A DNA stretch of 40,735 nt from CAYJIX01 sp964370375 (GCA_964370375.1 CAYJIX010000017.1:1-40735); one strand, 5' to 3'. Numbered from the stretch's first letter, positions 15,361-24,297 are shown. Notes: a model not told the origin generated them from the letters alone. Numbers and translations: made by a program.

Positions 15361-17619
15361 TTATTCTTCGGGCACGGTTTCTTCTAAAATATACCCACAA
15401 CCCTTGGTCGGACATGTTATGACAAGGCCCTTGCCGCGGACATTTTTACGAACAAGGATGGGTGATTGACATTGTGGGCACGGTGTGGGCACAGGCCAAT
15501 CCCATAGGGCGTAATCACATTGTGGGTAGGTATTGCAGGAGTAAAAGATTTTGCCGCGCCGTGAGCTTTTTTCAACAAGTTCGCCTTGGCAGCCTTCGCG
15601 TGGGCAAGGAACGCCTGTTGAAAAAGGAGCAGCATAGTCACAGTCGGGATAGCCTGTACAGGCTATGAAGCGGCTCCCCGTGCGGGAGGTTCGTATGACA
15701 AGATCCTTTTGGCATTTGGGACACTGGCCTACCTTTTCAAGGACCGGCTTTGTGCGTTCAACCAAATGGATTTGCCCCTCTTCGTTGCGTTCATAGTTGG
15801 AAGTAAAAGAACAACCGGGATAGCCGGAACATGCCACAAATTGTCCTGCTTTGCCAAATTTTACCATTAAAGGCTTGCCGCAGTCAGGGCAGGGCAAGTT
15901 GGCTTCAAGGCCGCCTTTGACCTGGTTCATGGCTTTGGTGGCTTGCTCTAAAGTAGGATAAAAATCAGCGGTAAAATGCTTGAGTAGCGAAACCCAATTT
16001 TGATCCCCTTCTGCCACTTTATCAAGGGAGTTTTCCATGTTTGCTGTGAACGACACATCCATAAGTGAGACAAAGTGCGTGCGCAAATGTTCCACCACCA
16101 CGCGCCCAAGGTCTGTGGGCATGAAATGCTTTTCCACAAGGTTTACATAGTCGCGATCCTGTAGGGTGGAGATGATGGCAGCATAGGTGGAAGGACGCCC
16201 AATGCCCAATTCTTCAAGCTCGCGCACAAGAGAGGCTTCGCTAAACCGTGGCGGCGGCTGGGTGAATTTTTGCTCACTTGTCAGCTTTTCACAGGTAAGC
16301 TGTTGGCCTTGTGCAAGTTTAGGCAAAAGGGTGTTTTCGTCCTCCTTGCTTTTGGGCATGGCTGCCAAAAAGCCGGAAAAAAGCAAACGCTCCCCTTTGG
16401 AACGCCAAAGGGTTGGGCCACATTCTGTGGTTACTGTCGTATCGTGAAAACGGGCAGCAGCCATTTGTGATGCCACAAACCTAGACCAGATAAGCTTATA
16501 AACTTGGTATTGGTCAGGGGCAACAAAGGGCTTGATATCATCAGGGGTTACGGTCACATCCACAGGGCGGATGGCTTCGTGGGCATCTTGTGCTCCACTT
16601 TTTCCCTTGAAGGTTCGCCCTTTACCGCCGGGAGCCAAAAATTCGTCCCCAAAATGAGCTGCAATAAAGGTTGCGGCTGCTTCCTTGGCTTCATCCGCAA
16701 TGCGTACCGAATCGGTTCGCATATAGGTGATAAGGGCTGTGGTGCCGCGCTCGCCAAGGTCTAGCCCTTCGTACAAACGCTGGGCAATGGTCATGGTTCG
16801 CTTGGCTGGATAGCCTAGCCGCTGGTTGGCGCTTTGTTGTAAAGTGGAGGTGATAAAGGGGGGCTGGGGGCTACGGCTGCGTTCCTTTTCTTCCACGTTG
16901 TGCACGATAAACGGCTTGTCCTTCATGGCGGCATGAAGAGCGTCAGCTGCTTCTTTGTCAGGGATAACAGGCTTTTTATTTTCAACCTTCCATAAATCTG
17001 CTTTGAAGGAAGGCGGCTCATCCCCTGCAAGTATTGCCTTAAACAGCCAATACTCTTCAGGTACAAAAGCGCAGCGTTCTTCCTCTCTTTCCACAATAAG
17101 TTTTAACGCAACAGATTGTACCCTGCCTGCTGAAATGCCGCGTTTGACCTTTTTCCATAAAAGGGGAGAGATTTTATAACCCACAAGCCTGTCAAGCACG
17201 CGCCGTGCTTGCTGCGCATCAAACAAATCCTCGTTCAATTCACGAGGTTGGCTTAATGCCTCTTTCACCGCTTTGGATGTGATTTCGTTAAATTGAATCC
17301 GTTTGATGTTGGTATTTTTGTCTTTTACAAGCTCAGCCACGTGCCAGGCAATGGCTTCTCCTTCGCGGTCAGGGTCAGGGGCCAGGTACACTACATCGGC
17401 CTTGGCTGCGGCTTCGCGCAAATCGCGTACAACCTTTTCTTTGCCTGCAATGATTTCGTATTGCGGTGTAAAATCAGACTCTTCATCAACGCCAAGCACC
17501 TTTTTGGGCAGATCGCGAATATGCCCAACGCTTGCTTGTACCATGTAGTTGGCACCTAAGAATTTTTTAATGGTTTTAACCTTGGCTGGTGATTCCACAA
17601 TAATAAGGCTTTTGCCCAT
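15361..17619 (-). CDS. topA: DNA topoisomerase I
   Basis: 752 residues from ATG 17619; the in-frame GTG at 17625 is rejected because AAGGGA lies seven bases before the ATG. The enzyme relaxes negative supercoils by transient single-strand cleavage. The N-terminal TOPRIM domain begins SLIIVESPAKVKTI and includes DPDREGEAIAWH; the active-site Tyr is Tyr299 in LITYMRTDS. PPRFSEASLVRELEELGIGR marks the core domain. The C-terminus has four Cys4 zinc ribbons starting CPDCGKPL, CPKCQKDL, CPREGCQGEL and CPQCQSPI, one more than in E. coli. A sigma70-like promoter lies just upstream, within the space after the agmatinase gene. Confidence 0.97.
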   Translation of the reverse strand: MGKSLIIVESPAKVKTIKKFLGANYMVQASVGHIRDLPKKVLGVDEESDFTPQYEIIAGKEKVVRDLREAAAKADVVYLAPDPDREGEAIAWHVAELVKDKNTNIKRIQFNEITSKAVKEALSQPRELNEDLFDAQQARRVLDRLVGYKISPLLWKKVKRGISAGRVQSVALKLIVEREEERCAFVPEEYWLFKAILAGDEPPSFKADLWKVENKKPVIPDKEAADALHAAMKDKPFIVHNVEEKERSRSPQPPFITSTLQQSANQRLGYPAKRTMTIAQRLYEGLDLGERGTTALITYMRTDSVRIADEAKEAAATFIAAHFGDEFLAPGGKGRTFKGKSGAQDAHEAIRPVDVTVTPDDIKPFVAPDQYQVYKLIWSRFVASQMAAARFHDTTVTTECGPTLWRSKGERLLFSGFLAAMPKSKEDENTLLPKLAQGQQLTCEKLTSEQKFTQPPPRFSEASLVRELEELGIGRPSTYAAIISTLQDRDYVNLVEKHFMPTDLGRVVVEHLRTHFVSLMDVSFTANMENSLDKVAEGDQNWVSLLKHFTADFYPTLEQATKAMNQVKGGLEANLPCPDCGKPLMVKFGKAGQFVACSGYPGCSFTSNYERNEEGQIHLVERTKPVLEKVGQCPKCQKDLVIRTSRTGSRFIACTGYPDCDYAAPFSTGVPCPREGCQGELVEKSSRRGKIFYSCNTYPQCDYALWDWPVPTPCPQCQSPILVRKNVRGKGLVITCPTKGCGYILEETVPEE

Positions 17620-17670
17620 AATCACATCCCTTGCAACCGTTCGCGGTGGCGTTGCTCGTAATTTTTGAAC

Positions 17671-17698
17671 AACATACGTATCTTGTGCGTATCGTCAA
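17671..17698 (-). promoter_or_regulatory. Sigma70-like promoter of topA
   Basis: On the minus strand TTGACG, a 16-base spacer and TATGTT lie about 50 bases upstream of the topA start. Confidence 0.55.
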
Positions 17699-17756
17699 GT
17701 CTTATCTGACTCTCTTGTCTACTCTAACAGGATGCTGATCCTGATTTTAGAAGCTT

Positions 17757-18644
17757 TTATCGTTTGGATAAGCAGGATTCGCGTTGTACCAAGCCCATGA
17801 GTGCGTACACAAGTTTAGCCGTGGCAAAGTCAGAACCATGAGAATCCACGGTAGGAGCCAATTCCACCACATCAAATCCTAACACATTGCGGTTGCGCAT
17901 GGCAGTTGCACAAAGATCAAGTGCTGCGTACCAGTCAAGACCGCCCGGCACCGGCGTTCCTGTGGCAGGAATAACAGAGGGGTCTAGGCCGTCCACATCA
18001 AAAGTAATGTAGATGTTTTTTGGAAAATCAGCAGGAATGATGTTTACGTTGCGCACCTCTTGATTGGTCATTCGTGCCAATATATCCGCATCATAGGCGG
18101 TTACGCCAAAGGTTTTGCGCGTTTCAATTTCTTCTGTACATAAGGCGCGCACGCCCAATTGCACCAAGGGCAGGCCAAGGTCGCGTACAGCACGTGCCAT
18201 GACACTGGCATGGCTCCAAGGGGTATCATCGTACGTGTCGCGCAAATCTGCATGGGCATCAATTTGTATAAGGCCAAACGTACCATAACGTTTTTTAAGT
18301 GCGGCTAGGGGGCCATATGTGACGGTGTGTTCGCCGCCAAGCACCACAGGCATGCCGCCCACATCAAGGGCCTTGTTTGTTGCCTGCTCAATGCGGCGCA
18401 AAACAACTTCGGTATCGCCTTCTACATCAACGGCAGGCCATGTGTAGATGCCAAGATCCCCCGGAATGGAACCGCCTTCAAACGCTTCTAAATGATGGGA
18501 TGATTCAATGATGGCCTCTGGCCCTTTTGCCGTGCCGCCGCCAAAGGTTACTGTCGATTCAAAAGGTACAGGAATAATATGAAACAAAGCCTTTTCAGGC
18601 GTACAAGGTGGCAGTTCTGAAGCTAAAAAACGGTGTCCGTTCAT
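17757..18644 (-). CDS. speB: Agmatinase (ureohydrolase family)
   Basis: 295 residues of the arginase/agmatinase fold. The binuclear Mn site is complete: GGEHT (His106), DAHADLRD (Asp129, His131, Asp133) and TFDVDGLDPS (Asp216, Asp218). WSHASVMAR and the 295-residue length fit agmatinase (agmatine to putrescine plus urea) better than arginase; guanidinobutyrase is an alternative. It is cytoplasmic. AAGGAG lies six bases before ATG. It is divergent from the gadC-gadB pair, and with it could form an amino-acid-based acid-stress or polyamine locus; no arginine decarboxylase is in the window, so this is inference. Confidence 0.88.
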   Translation of the reverse strand: MNGHRFLASELPPCTPEKALFHIIPVPFESTVTFGGGTAKGPEAIIESSHHLEAFEGGSIPGDLGIYTWPAVDVEGDTEVVLRRIEQATNKALDVGGMPVVLGGEHTVTYGPLAALKKRYGTFGLIQIDAHADLRDTYDDTPWSHASVMARAVRDLGLPLVQLGVRALCTEEIETRKTFGVTAYDADILARMTNQEVRNVNIIPADFPKNIYITFDVDGLDPSVIPATGTPVPGGLDWYAALDLCATAMRNRNVLGFDVVELAPTVDSHGSDFATAKLVYALMGLVQRESCLSKR

Positions 18645-18740
18645 GACGACTCCTTATATATAATATTTGCGATGTTTTTGAGCTTGCCCGTAGATATCGT
18701 TTTGTGATGATTATTGCGTTAAAGCACATTTTTTTTGTAC

Positions 18741-18769
18741 TTGACACACGCTCCGTTTATTTACGGATA
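18741..18769 (+). promoter_or_regulatory. Candidate promoter of the gadC leader
   Basis: TTGACA (18741-18746) is a perfect -35 box. A 17-base spacer leads to CGGATA, a poor -10 box. Transcription from here would include two hairpins and a terminator-like structure before gadC. Confidence 0.4.
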
Positions 18770-18846
18770 AGCTGTTTGTATTCGCATACAGCCTAGCCAA
18801 TCCAATTGGGTATACCTAGCACGCACGACAAAAGCAATACCATTTT

Positions 18847-18905
18847 ACTGCGAAGGCGCAGTGCGAATGTACTAAAAACGTATTTCAAAGCATTCGTCCT
18901 TTTTT
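18847..18905 (+). terminator. Tandem hairpins with U-run in the gadC leader (attenuator or sRNA end)
   Basis: ACTGCG-AAGG-CGCAGT (18847-18862) is followed at once by CGAATG (18864-18869) pairing with CATTCG (18891-18896) and then TCCTTTTTT. The second element looks like an intrinsic terminator about 110 bases before gadC. Another hairpin (GCTG...CAGC, 18771-18792) sits just after the candidate promoter. The layout suits either a short terminated RNA or conditional read-through into gadC; no known riboswitch is recognised. Confidence 0.45.
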
Positions 18906-19014
18906 AGGGGTTGCTGAGCATGGCAAAATTATAACTATAACCACATGGCTGATATGTTTTTATTCTGCTAGCTCTTGTTCATACGTTGTATAAAATTTTT
19001 TTATGAGGTGCACT

Positions 19015-20583
19015 ATGAACGACAAAACAGGCAAGAGCAACACACCACATGTCACTGTGTGGACGTTGGCACTTATGACGGTAGCGGCAGTGGTTAGCCT
19101 GCGTGGTTTACCCATGATGGCAGCTGAGGGCTTGAGCATGGTATTTTATATACTTTTTGCTTCAGTCGTGTTTTTGCTGCCGGCTGCCTTGGTTTCAGCA
19201 GAACTTGGAAGCACATTTGCCACCACTCAAGGGGGTGTCTATACGTGGGTTTCAGCGGCTTTTGGGCCACGCTTAGGCGTTACGGCCATTTGGCTGCAAT
19301 GGATTCAAAACGTGGTGTGGTATCCCACTGTGTTGGGGTATGCAGCGGCTTCATTGGCGTACTTTTTTATGGATTCTTCGCTCGCTTCCAGTGGTTTTTA
19401 CACAGGCATTATGATCATTGGTATTTATTGGCTGGCAACCTTTGTGGCGTTAAGCGGCAGTAGCAAGGTGAATATGGTCACTAAATACGGTGTTATTCTT
19501 GGCACCTTGCTGCCGGGTTTGCTTATTATTGTGCTTGGTATTTTATGGGTAGACCAAGGCAATCCCATCGCCTTTTTAGCAAGCGAAACAGTTGAAGTGG
19601 GTGGGCACATGGTGAGCGAAAAAGCTCATGCCAGATTTTTTCCCCACATGACAGGCCTTGGCAGTATTGCCTTTTTAGCAGGTATTGTTTTGCTTTTTGC
19701 AGGTGTTGAGGTGCAAGCTGTCCAAGTTATGGACATGAAAAACCCCCAGCGGCAATTCCCCATGGGCATGTTGTTGGCCTCTGCCATTATTATTTTGCTT
19801 TTCCTTGCCGGATCTTTTGCCGTGGCAGCGGTGCTTCCTGCTCGCGAAATCAGTTTAACAGCAGGCCTTATGCAAGCGTTCCAGATGCTGTTTAAACACT
19901 TCAATATGGAATTTCTCACGCCAATTATTGGTTTGCTCATGGCTTTTGGTGCCATTGGCGGTGTTATGTCGTGGGTGACAGGGCCAAGTAGAGGGCTATT
20001 GCAAACCGCCAATGAAGGAGAAATTCCTCCCCTTTTAGCACGCGTGAACAAGCAAGGTTCGCCGGTGTCGCTTTTGATCATTCAAGGTTTATTGGTAACC
20101 GTGCTTAGCAGTCCATATTTTTTGATGGCAGATGTGAGTGTGGCTTTTTTTGTGCTTTCTGCCATGACCGCTACGCTGTATCTTGCCATGTACATGCTGA
20201 TGTTTGCCGCAGCTATCTATTTACGCACCACAAAGCCTGATTTGCCACGCCCATTTAAAGTGCCCGGGGGCCTTGTGGGCATGTGGCTTATTGGTGGGAT
20301 CGGCTTTTTAGGCGTAAGCTTTGCTTTGGTTGTGGGCTTTTTCCCACCAACAAACCTTCCTGTAGGTAACCCTGCCTTGTATGTGGGGCTTGTGGCAGCC
20401 GGTATGGTTGTGTTTATTGGCATGCCTTTGATTATTCAAGCTATGAAAAAACCTTCTTGGAAGAGCGACGTTGCAGCCATGAGGGCCCAAATGGAGCGCG
20501 AGGCTGCTGCCGATACATCCAGAGTAGCCGCTGCGGCTGCAGTTGTTCAATCTACATCTTCAACCAATCCTTCTCAGGCGTAG
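19015..20583 (+). CDS. gadC: Glutamate:gamma-aminobutyrate antiporter
   Basis: 522 residues, twelve hydrophobic segments, APC superfamily. It should exchange external glutamate for internal GABA across the inner membrane, the transport half of the Gad acid-resistance system. GadC-like features are VVSLRGLPMMAAEG near 27, WLQWIQNVVWYPTVLGY near 94, LFAGVEVQAVQVMDMKNPQR near 230 and GPSRGLLQTANEGEIPP near 325. The last 45 residues are a soluble Ala/Ser-rich tail; in E. coli GadC such a tail plugs the channel at neutral pH, which may hold here. ATG 19015 is chosen over 19003 because GAGG lies six bases before it. gadB follows after 197 bases. Confidence 0.88.
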   Translation: MNDKTGKSNTPHVTVWTLALMTVAAVVSLRGLPMMAAEGLSMVFYILFASVVFLLPAALVSAELGSTFATTQGGVYTWVSAAFGPRLGVTAIWLQWIQNVVWYPTVLGYAAASLAYFFMDSSLASSGFYTGIMIIGIYWLATFVALSGSSKVNMVTKYGVILGTLLPGLLIIVLGILWVDQGNPIAFLASETVEVGGHMVSEKAHARFFPHMTGLGSIAFLAGIVLLFAGVEVQAVQVMDMKNPQRQFPMGMLLASAIIILLFLAGSFAVAAVLPAREISLTAGLMQAFQMLFKHFNMEFLTPIIGLLMAFGAIGGVMSWVTGPSRGLLQTANEGEIPPLLARVNKQGSPVSLLIIQGLLVTVLSSPYFLMADVSVAFFVLSAMTATLYLAMYMLMFAAAIYLRTTKPDLPRPFKVPGGLVGMWLIGGIGFLGVSFALVVGFFPPTNLPVGNPALYVGLVAAGMVVFIGMPLIIQAMKKPSWKSDVAAMRAQMEREAAADTSRVAAAAAVVQSTSSTNPSQA

Positions 20584-20606
20584 AAAGCGTGCGCCTAAAG
20601 CTTGTC

Positions 20607-20636
20607 GGGGCTGTTTGCCGGTAAATGGCCCCTTTT
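20607..20636 (+). terminator. Probable terminator after gadC
   Basis: GGGGC pairs with GCCCC, with TTT/AAA pairing inside, followed by TTTT. It lies 24 bases after the gadC stop and would partly uncouple gadB. Confidence 0.5.
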
Positions 20637-20690
20637 CATATAAAGCCTTTCAACGTTGAGGCCAGATGATTGTGAAGCATGTGTAAAGGT

Positions 20691-20715
20691 GTAGCGCGTC
20701 ATTATGATGCGCTAC
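20691..20715. repeat. Inverted repeat between gadC and gadB
   Basis: GTAGCGC pairs with GCGCTAC, extended by TCAT/ATGA, with no U-run on either strand. It is 66 bases upstream of gadB. An operator or an mRNA-stability hairpin is possible. Confidence 0.45.
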
Positions 20716-20780
20716 GCCCAATGACAAGTGCAGTTTTTGCAATGTTACTAATAACATATATTTTTATCGTGTAAGGAGAA

Positions 20781-22202
20781 TTGTTTATGAATGAGTCAAC
20801 GCAACCAACAAATGCTTTGCGCCAGGAATTGCTTGATGATGTGTATGCAGAACGCGAGCTTTCCGGAGCTTTACCAAATAGCACCATGCCGATGCACGAA
20901 CATAGCGCGCGGGCAACGTGTCGGGCGGTTATGGACGAACTTATGCTAGATGGTAATGCGCGGCAAAATTTGGCTACTTTTTGCCAAACGTGGCTTGATT
21001 CGGAAGTGCATAAACTTATGGATTTATGCATTGATAAAAACCTTGTTGATAAGGACGAATACCCGCAAACAGCTGAACTTGAACAACGCTGTATCCGTAT
21101 GCTGGCTGATTTGTGGCATTCGCCAAACCCTATGGAAACCATGGGCACAGCGACCATAGGTTCAAGTGAAGCAAGCATCCTTGGTGCCATGGCGCTATTA
21201 TGGCGTTGGCGCGCAAAACGCAAAGCTGAAGGCAAACCTTTTGACAAACCAAATTTGGTCACCGGACCTGTTCAGATTTGCTGGGATAAATTTTGCCGCT
21301 ATTGGGAAGTGGAACACAGACAAATTCCCATGGAAAAAGATCGCCTTATTATGAACCCAGAAGAAGTCATAAAAAGGTGCGATGAAAACACCATTGGTGT
21401 GGTTCCGACCTTTGGCCTAACGTTTACGGGCCAGTATGAACCTGTTCAAGCTGTAAGTGATGCCCTAGATGCCTTTGAAAAAGAACATGGCCTTGATATT
21501 CCCATGCATGTGGATGGTGCCAGCGGTGGTTTTCTTGCTCCATTTGTGGAGCCTGATATTGTATGGGATTTTCGCCTGCCGCGTGTAAAGTCCATCAACG
21601 CATCAGGGCATAAATTTGGCCTTGCGCCACTGGGTACTGGCTGGGTTGTATGGCGCGAAAAAGCAGATTTGCCGGAAGAGCTTATTTTTTGGGTCAATTA
21701 CCTTGGCAGCAATTTGCCCACAATCAACATCAATTATTCACGCCCCGGCGGTCAGATTGTCGCCCAATATTACAATTTTCTACGTCTTGGACGTGAAGGG
21801 TATAAACGTATCCACACGGCCTGCTATGATACAGCGCGCTATCTTGCAGATACTTTGGAAGAATCAGAAATGTTTCGTTGTATTTATAACGGAAGGGGCG
21901 GTATTCCGGCAGTAACGTGGACCTTTAAAGAAGGCGTGGATCCGGGCTTTTCGCTGTACGATCTCTCCAACCGTCTGCGCGCCCATGGCTGGCAAATTCC
22001 GGCGTATTCCATGCCGGAAAATCAAACATCACTTGTGGTTATGCGCGCTCTTATTCGCCATGGTGTTAGCCGTGACCTAGTAAATTTATTGTTAAAGGAT
22101 TTGCAGCGTAGCCTTGAATTTTTACAGGCCCATCCGCCCAAGGTTCCCATGAGTGCAGCAGAAGCCAATGCCACCAACCATACAGGAAAACCGGCTGTGT
22201 AG
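20781..22202 (+). CDS. gadB: Glutamate decarboxylase
   Basis: 473 residues, close to E. coli GadB (466). This PLP enzyme converts glutamate to GABA, using up a proton. The PLP lysine is Lys278 in NASGHKFGLAPLGTGW; VDGASGGFLAPFV near 243 holds the cofactor ring Asp; TIGSSEASILGAM near 127 binds phosphate. The C-terminus includes NHTGKPAV; in E. coli a His near the C-terminus (HT) closes the active site at neutral pH, so the NHT here may act likewise, though it is six residues further from the end. AAGGAG precedes ATG. It pairs with gadC for acid resistance. Confidence 0.95.
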   Translation: MFMNESTQPTNALRQELLDDVYAERELSGALPNSTMPMHEHSARATCRAVMDELMLDGNARQNLATFCQTWLDSEVHKLMDLCIDKNLVDKDEYPQTAELEQRCIRMLADLWHSPNPMETMGTATIGSSEASILGAMALLWRWRAKRKAEGKPFDKPNLVTGPVQICWDKFCRYWEVEHRQIPMEKDRLIMNPEEVIKRCDENTIGVVPTFGLTFTGQYEPVQAVSDALDAFEKEHGLDIPMHVDGASGGFLAPFVEPDIVWDFRLPRVKSINASGHKFGLAPLGTGWVVWREKADLPEELIFWVNYLGSNLPTININYSRPGGQIVAQYYNFLRLGREGYKRIHTACYDTARYLADTLEESEMFRCIYNGRGGIPAVTWTFKEGVDPGFSLYDLSNRLRAHGWQIPAYSMPENQTSLVVMRALIRHGVSRDLVNLLLKDLQRSLEFLQAHPPKVPMSAAEANATNHTGKPAV

Positions 22203-22273
22203 CATAAATAATCGACAGTGAAAACATGATATTCTATTGAAATAAATTGTTTTTATTGTTAGAATTGTACAGA

Positions 22274-22322
22274 TAAAATTGCCAGAAACAAGCGCATGGA
22301 ATGCACTTTTCTGGCAATTTTA
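22274..22322 (+). terminator. Terminator of gadB
   Basis: TAAAATTGCCAGAAA pairs with TTTTCTGGCAATTTTA (one bulged base), about 72 bases after the gadB stop. The T-rich end lies in the stem itself. Confidence 0.6.
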
Positions 22323-22654
22323 TGGTGCAAAAAATATGTTTTTCAGCATCGACTACATAGTTGGCAATGAAAAGTGTGATGAAGTAAAAAACTGTTTTTT
22401 AGAGGCAACTAACACTTTTGTCCTTTTTAGGATCGACTTTATAGCGTGCTACTACGTCATAAAGACCCGAAACAAGCACTTTGTACAAGCAAAAAAGTAA
22501 ATAGATCCTCGTATTATTGTTTATTGAATGATTTTTTAGATCATACGGCATAAGCCTCACAGTATGATAAACACTGTGAGGCTTATGCTGTGGTACATTG
22601 AGAAATTATAAAAAAATCAATCAATAACAATGGTTATTTTATGAAAAAAGAAAG
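22323..22654. other. Intergenic region with a strong hairpin
   Basis: No gene is supported; a 73-codon plus-strand frame over 22279-22500 has no ribosome binding site and unlikely composition. The only structure is the 16-bp hairpin described separately. Confidence 0.5.
22548..22588. repeat. Perfect 16-bp inverted repeat with 9-base loop
   Basis: GCATAAGCCTCACAGT, a 9-base loop and ACTGTGAGGCTTATGC match without error. No U-run follows on either strand. It lies between the 3' ends of convergent gadB and the GT4 gene, so a terminator or 3'-end stabiliser is plausible. Confidence 0.7.
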
Positions 22655-23758
22655 TTACCCTCGTAACGTAAGAAAAAATTGTTGCAAACGCTCTTGAAAG
22701 CTGGAGTACGAATACCTTTCGACAGCTTTTGTATAGGATTGTGCCACTTGCTGGGCAATTTCTTGGTTTGGTGTGGATAGTATTTTCGACAGCATGCCTT
22801 CTAATTGTTCGTCATCATTAAAGGTAAGAAGGTCTAACGTTTTCGCTAGTCCTTCTAAGGCTCCAAGGTTGCGTACCAGCACAAGGCATGAAAGAGCTGT
22901 CATTTGCAATGTGACAAGGGAAAAGGATTCATGGCAGCGTGAAGGGACAAGGCCAATTTGTAAGGGGAGCTCACATATTTTGCTTGGTAAATCCTGTACC
23001 CAGCCATGGAAGTGTATGTTTTTTGGAGCTTGTGTTTGTAGGTGCTGGTAGTAGGAGTTTTCAAAGGGAGTGGCGTCTCCAAAAAGATGAAAATGTAAAG
23101 ATGGAAACCGTACAGCCAGCTGTAAAAAGACATCTTGCCCTTTTAGATGGTGGATATGTCCTATAATACCAACATGTTGTATTTCAGAATGTGTGAAGTT
23201 GTCACGATAGGGCAGGCTATCAAAACGGCTATCAAGGCCATTTTCCACAACACAAACGCGGTCGTCTGCAAAGGCAGTAGATTGCTCAAGAAGGCGTTGC
23301 TTTATGAATAAAGAGGGTGCAACAATGGCTTTGGTATGCTTGCTTTGTAAAATATATTGCAGAAATTTGTACTCTAGTTTTCCAAGGTCAAGATGTAGGT
23401 AATAAACAGCAGGTTTTGCGTATAAAAGGGAGGCAAGAAAGCACATAAGGTACATTCGTCCACCGTTTGCGCACAGCATGTCTGCCTGTGAAAAAACGGA
23501 CCTATGTTTAAACAAGAGCGTCACCGAAAAGGCGAATAGTTTTATAAAGTCCCAAAAGCTTTTTTTCTTTTGAGTAAAGCTCCATTCTGTAAAAGGAATG
23601 ACATGACTTTGCTGTTCTTGTAACGCTTGCGCGCAATCTCCGTTGGGAATGAGGACTTGGGTTTTCCAGCCAAGTTTTTGCACAGCGCGTACAAGCTCCA
23701 AAAGAATCTGTTGCCCACCACCAAGGCTACCAAATTGGTCAAGAAAAAGAATTTTCAT
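22655..23758 (-). CDS. Glycosyltransferase family 4 (GT-B)
   Basis: 367 residues from ATG 23758, where the product starts MKILFLDQFGSLGGGQQ, the usual start for GT4 enzymes; an in-frame ATG at 23800 adds 14 residues without better support. Neither has a strong ribosome binding site. N-terminal GGGQQILLELV is the acceptor-domain loop. The C-terminal domain has VGIIGHIHHLKGQDVFL near 200 and LVPSRCHESFSLVTLQMTAL near 276-295, with the E(x7)E-like donor motif altered to one clear Glu (HESFSLVTLQM). Such enzymes build LPS, capsule or glycans from nucleotide sugars. It stands alone, so the product is unknown. Confidence 0.82.
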   Translation of the reverse strand: MKILFLDQFGSLGGGQQILLELVRAVQKLGWKTQVLIPNGDCAQALQEQQSHVIPFTEWSFTQKKKSFWDFIKLFAFSVTLLFKHRSVFSQADMLCANGGRMYLMCFLASLLYAKPAVYYLHLDLGKLEYKFLQYILQSKHTKAIVAPSLFIKQRLLEQSTAFADDRVCVVENGLDSRFDSLPYRDNFTHSEIQHVGIIGHIHHLKGQDVFLQLAVRFPSLHFHLFGDATPFENSYYQHLQTQAPKNIHFHGWVQDLPSKICELPLQIGLVPSRCHESFSLVTLQMTALSCLVLVRNLGALEGLAKTLDLLTFNDDEQLEGMLSKILSTPNQEIAQQVAQSYTKAVERYSYSSFQERLQQFFLTLRG

Positions 23759-23837
23759 GGCAGGTTCTTTGCTACTTGCATGGTCGTAAGGTGTGCCCAT
23801 GAACGCTGGGAGTGTGCTGATTTTTGCAAAAAATAAA

Positions 23838-24297
23838 GGGTCATGACTAGCTGAGAGGATTCTGTCTAAGCATTTTTAGCACTAAAGGATAGATATCATC
23901 ATGACGATGATTAAAGCGCAACACGCACTCTTTCAAGTGAAAAAAATGCTTGTTTGTACAACCCTCTAAATCGTACTGGCCAAGTTTTGGCATAGGCCCA
24001 AAAGCTTTCAATGCCGTTAATATGAATGTGCTTTGTGGCAAATTCATTATCTCCATGCTTGATTCGAAAATGTTTTTACTAGCCAAGGTCAACTAGGCTA
24101 TTATAGCCACGCCACCATTCAGAATTTCTTTTTAAACCCGTTATTTGTGCTGCTTGTGTGGCTGTTAAGGGCACCACAAACAAGCGCACAACATTGCGAA
24201 CTTGAGCCTCAGAAATTCGTGAACGGACGATGTGCTTGTTTTGCATTGCCATAACAAGCTTTTAGCATTTTTTATATTTTTTTAGCTAGCCATGATC
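23838..24297. mobile_element. Decayed IS1595-family insertion sequence
   Basis: The transposase remnant is bracketed by degenerate inverted ends: TCATGACTAGCT at 23841-23852 and its inverse AGCTAGCCATGA at 24284-24295, 11 of 12 bases matching. Outer bases (GGG left, TCT right) do not match and no clear target duplication is seen, so exact ends are uncertain. About 460 bp remain, under half of a normal element. Confidence 0.6.
23847..24252 (-). pseudogene. IS1595-type transposase, inactivated by deletion, stops and frameshift
   Basis: Reading from ATG 24252, the N-terminus is MAMQNKHIVRSRISEAQVRN followed by LTATQAAQITGLKRNS, the usual IS1595 N-terminal helix-turn-helix region. It then jumps directly to WWRGYNSLVDLG, which belongs near the C-terminal third, so the central segment with the first catalytic acidic residues is deleted. 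TAG and TAA follow in frame. Past them the same frame reads KHFRIKHGDNEFATK and HINGIESFWAYAKT, the conserved final catalytic region. A frameshift then leads to HFFHLKECVLRFNHRHDD and KMLRQNPLS, the normal end. It cannot make a working enzyme. Confidence 0.85.

Noticed and set aside
17722..17745. CAGGAT-CAGC-ATCCTG hairpin after the agmatinase gene as a terminator
   Set aside because: There is no T-run on the minus strand, where one would be needed.
22279..22500. Plus-strand frame of 73 codons after gadB
   Set aside because: It starts inside the gadB terminator, lacks a ribosome binding site and has an unlikely composition.
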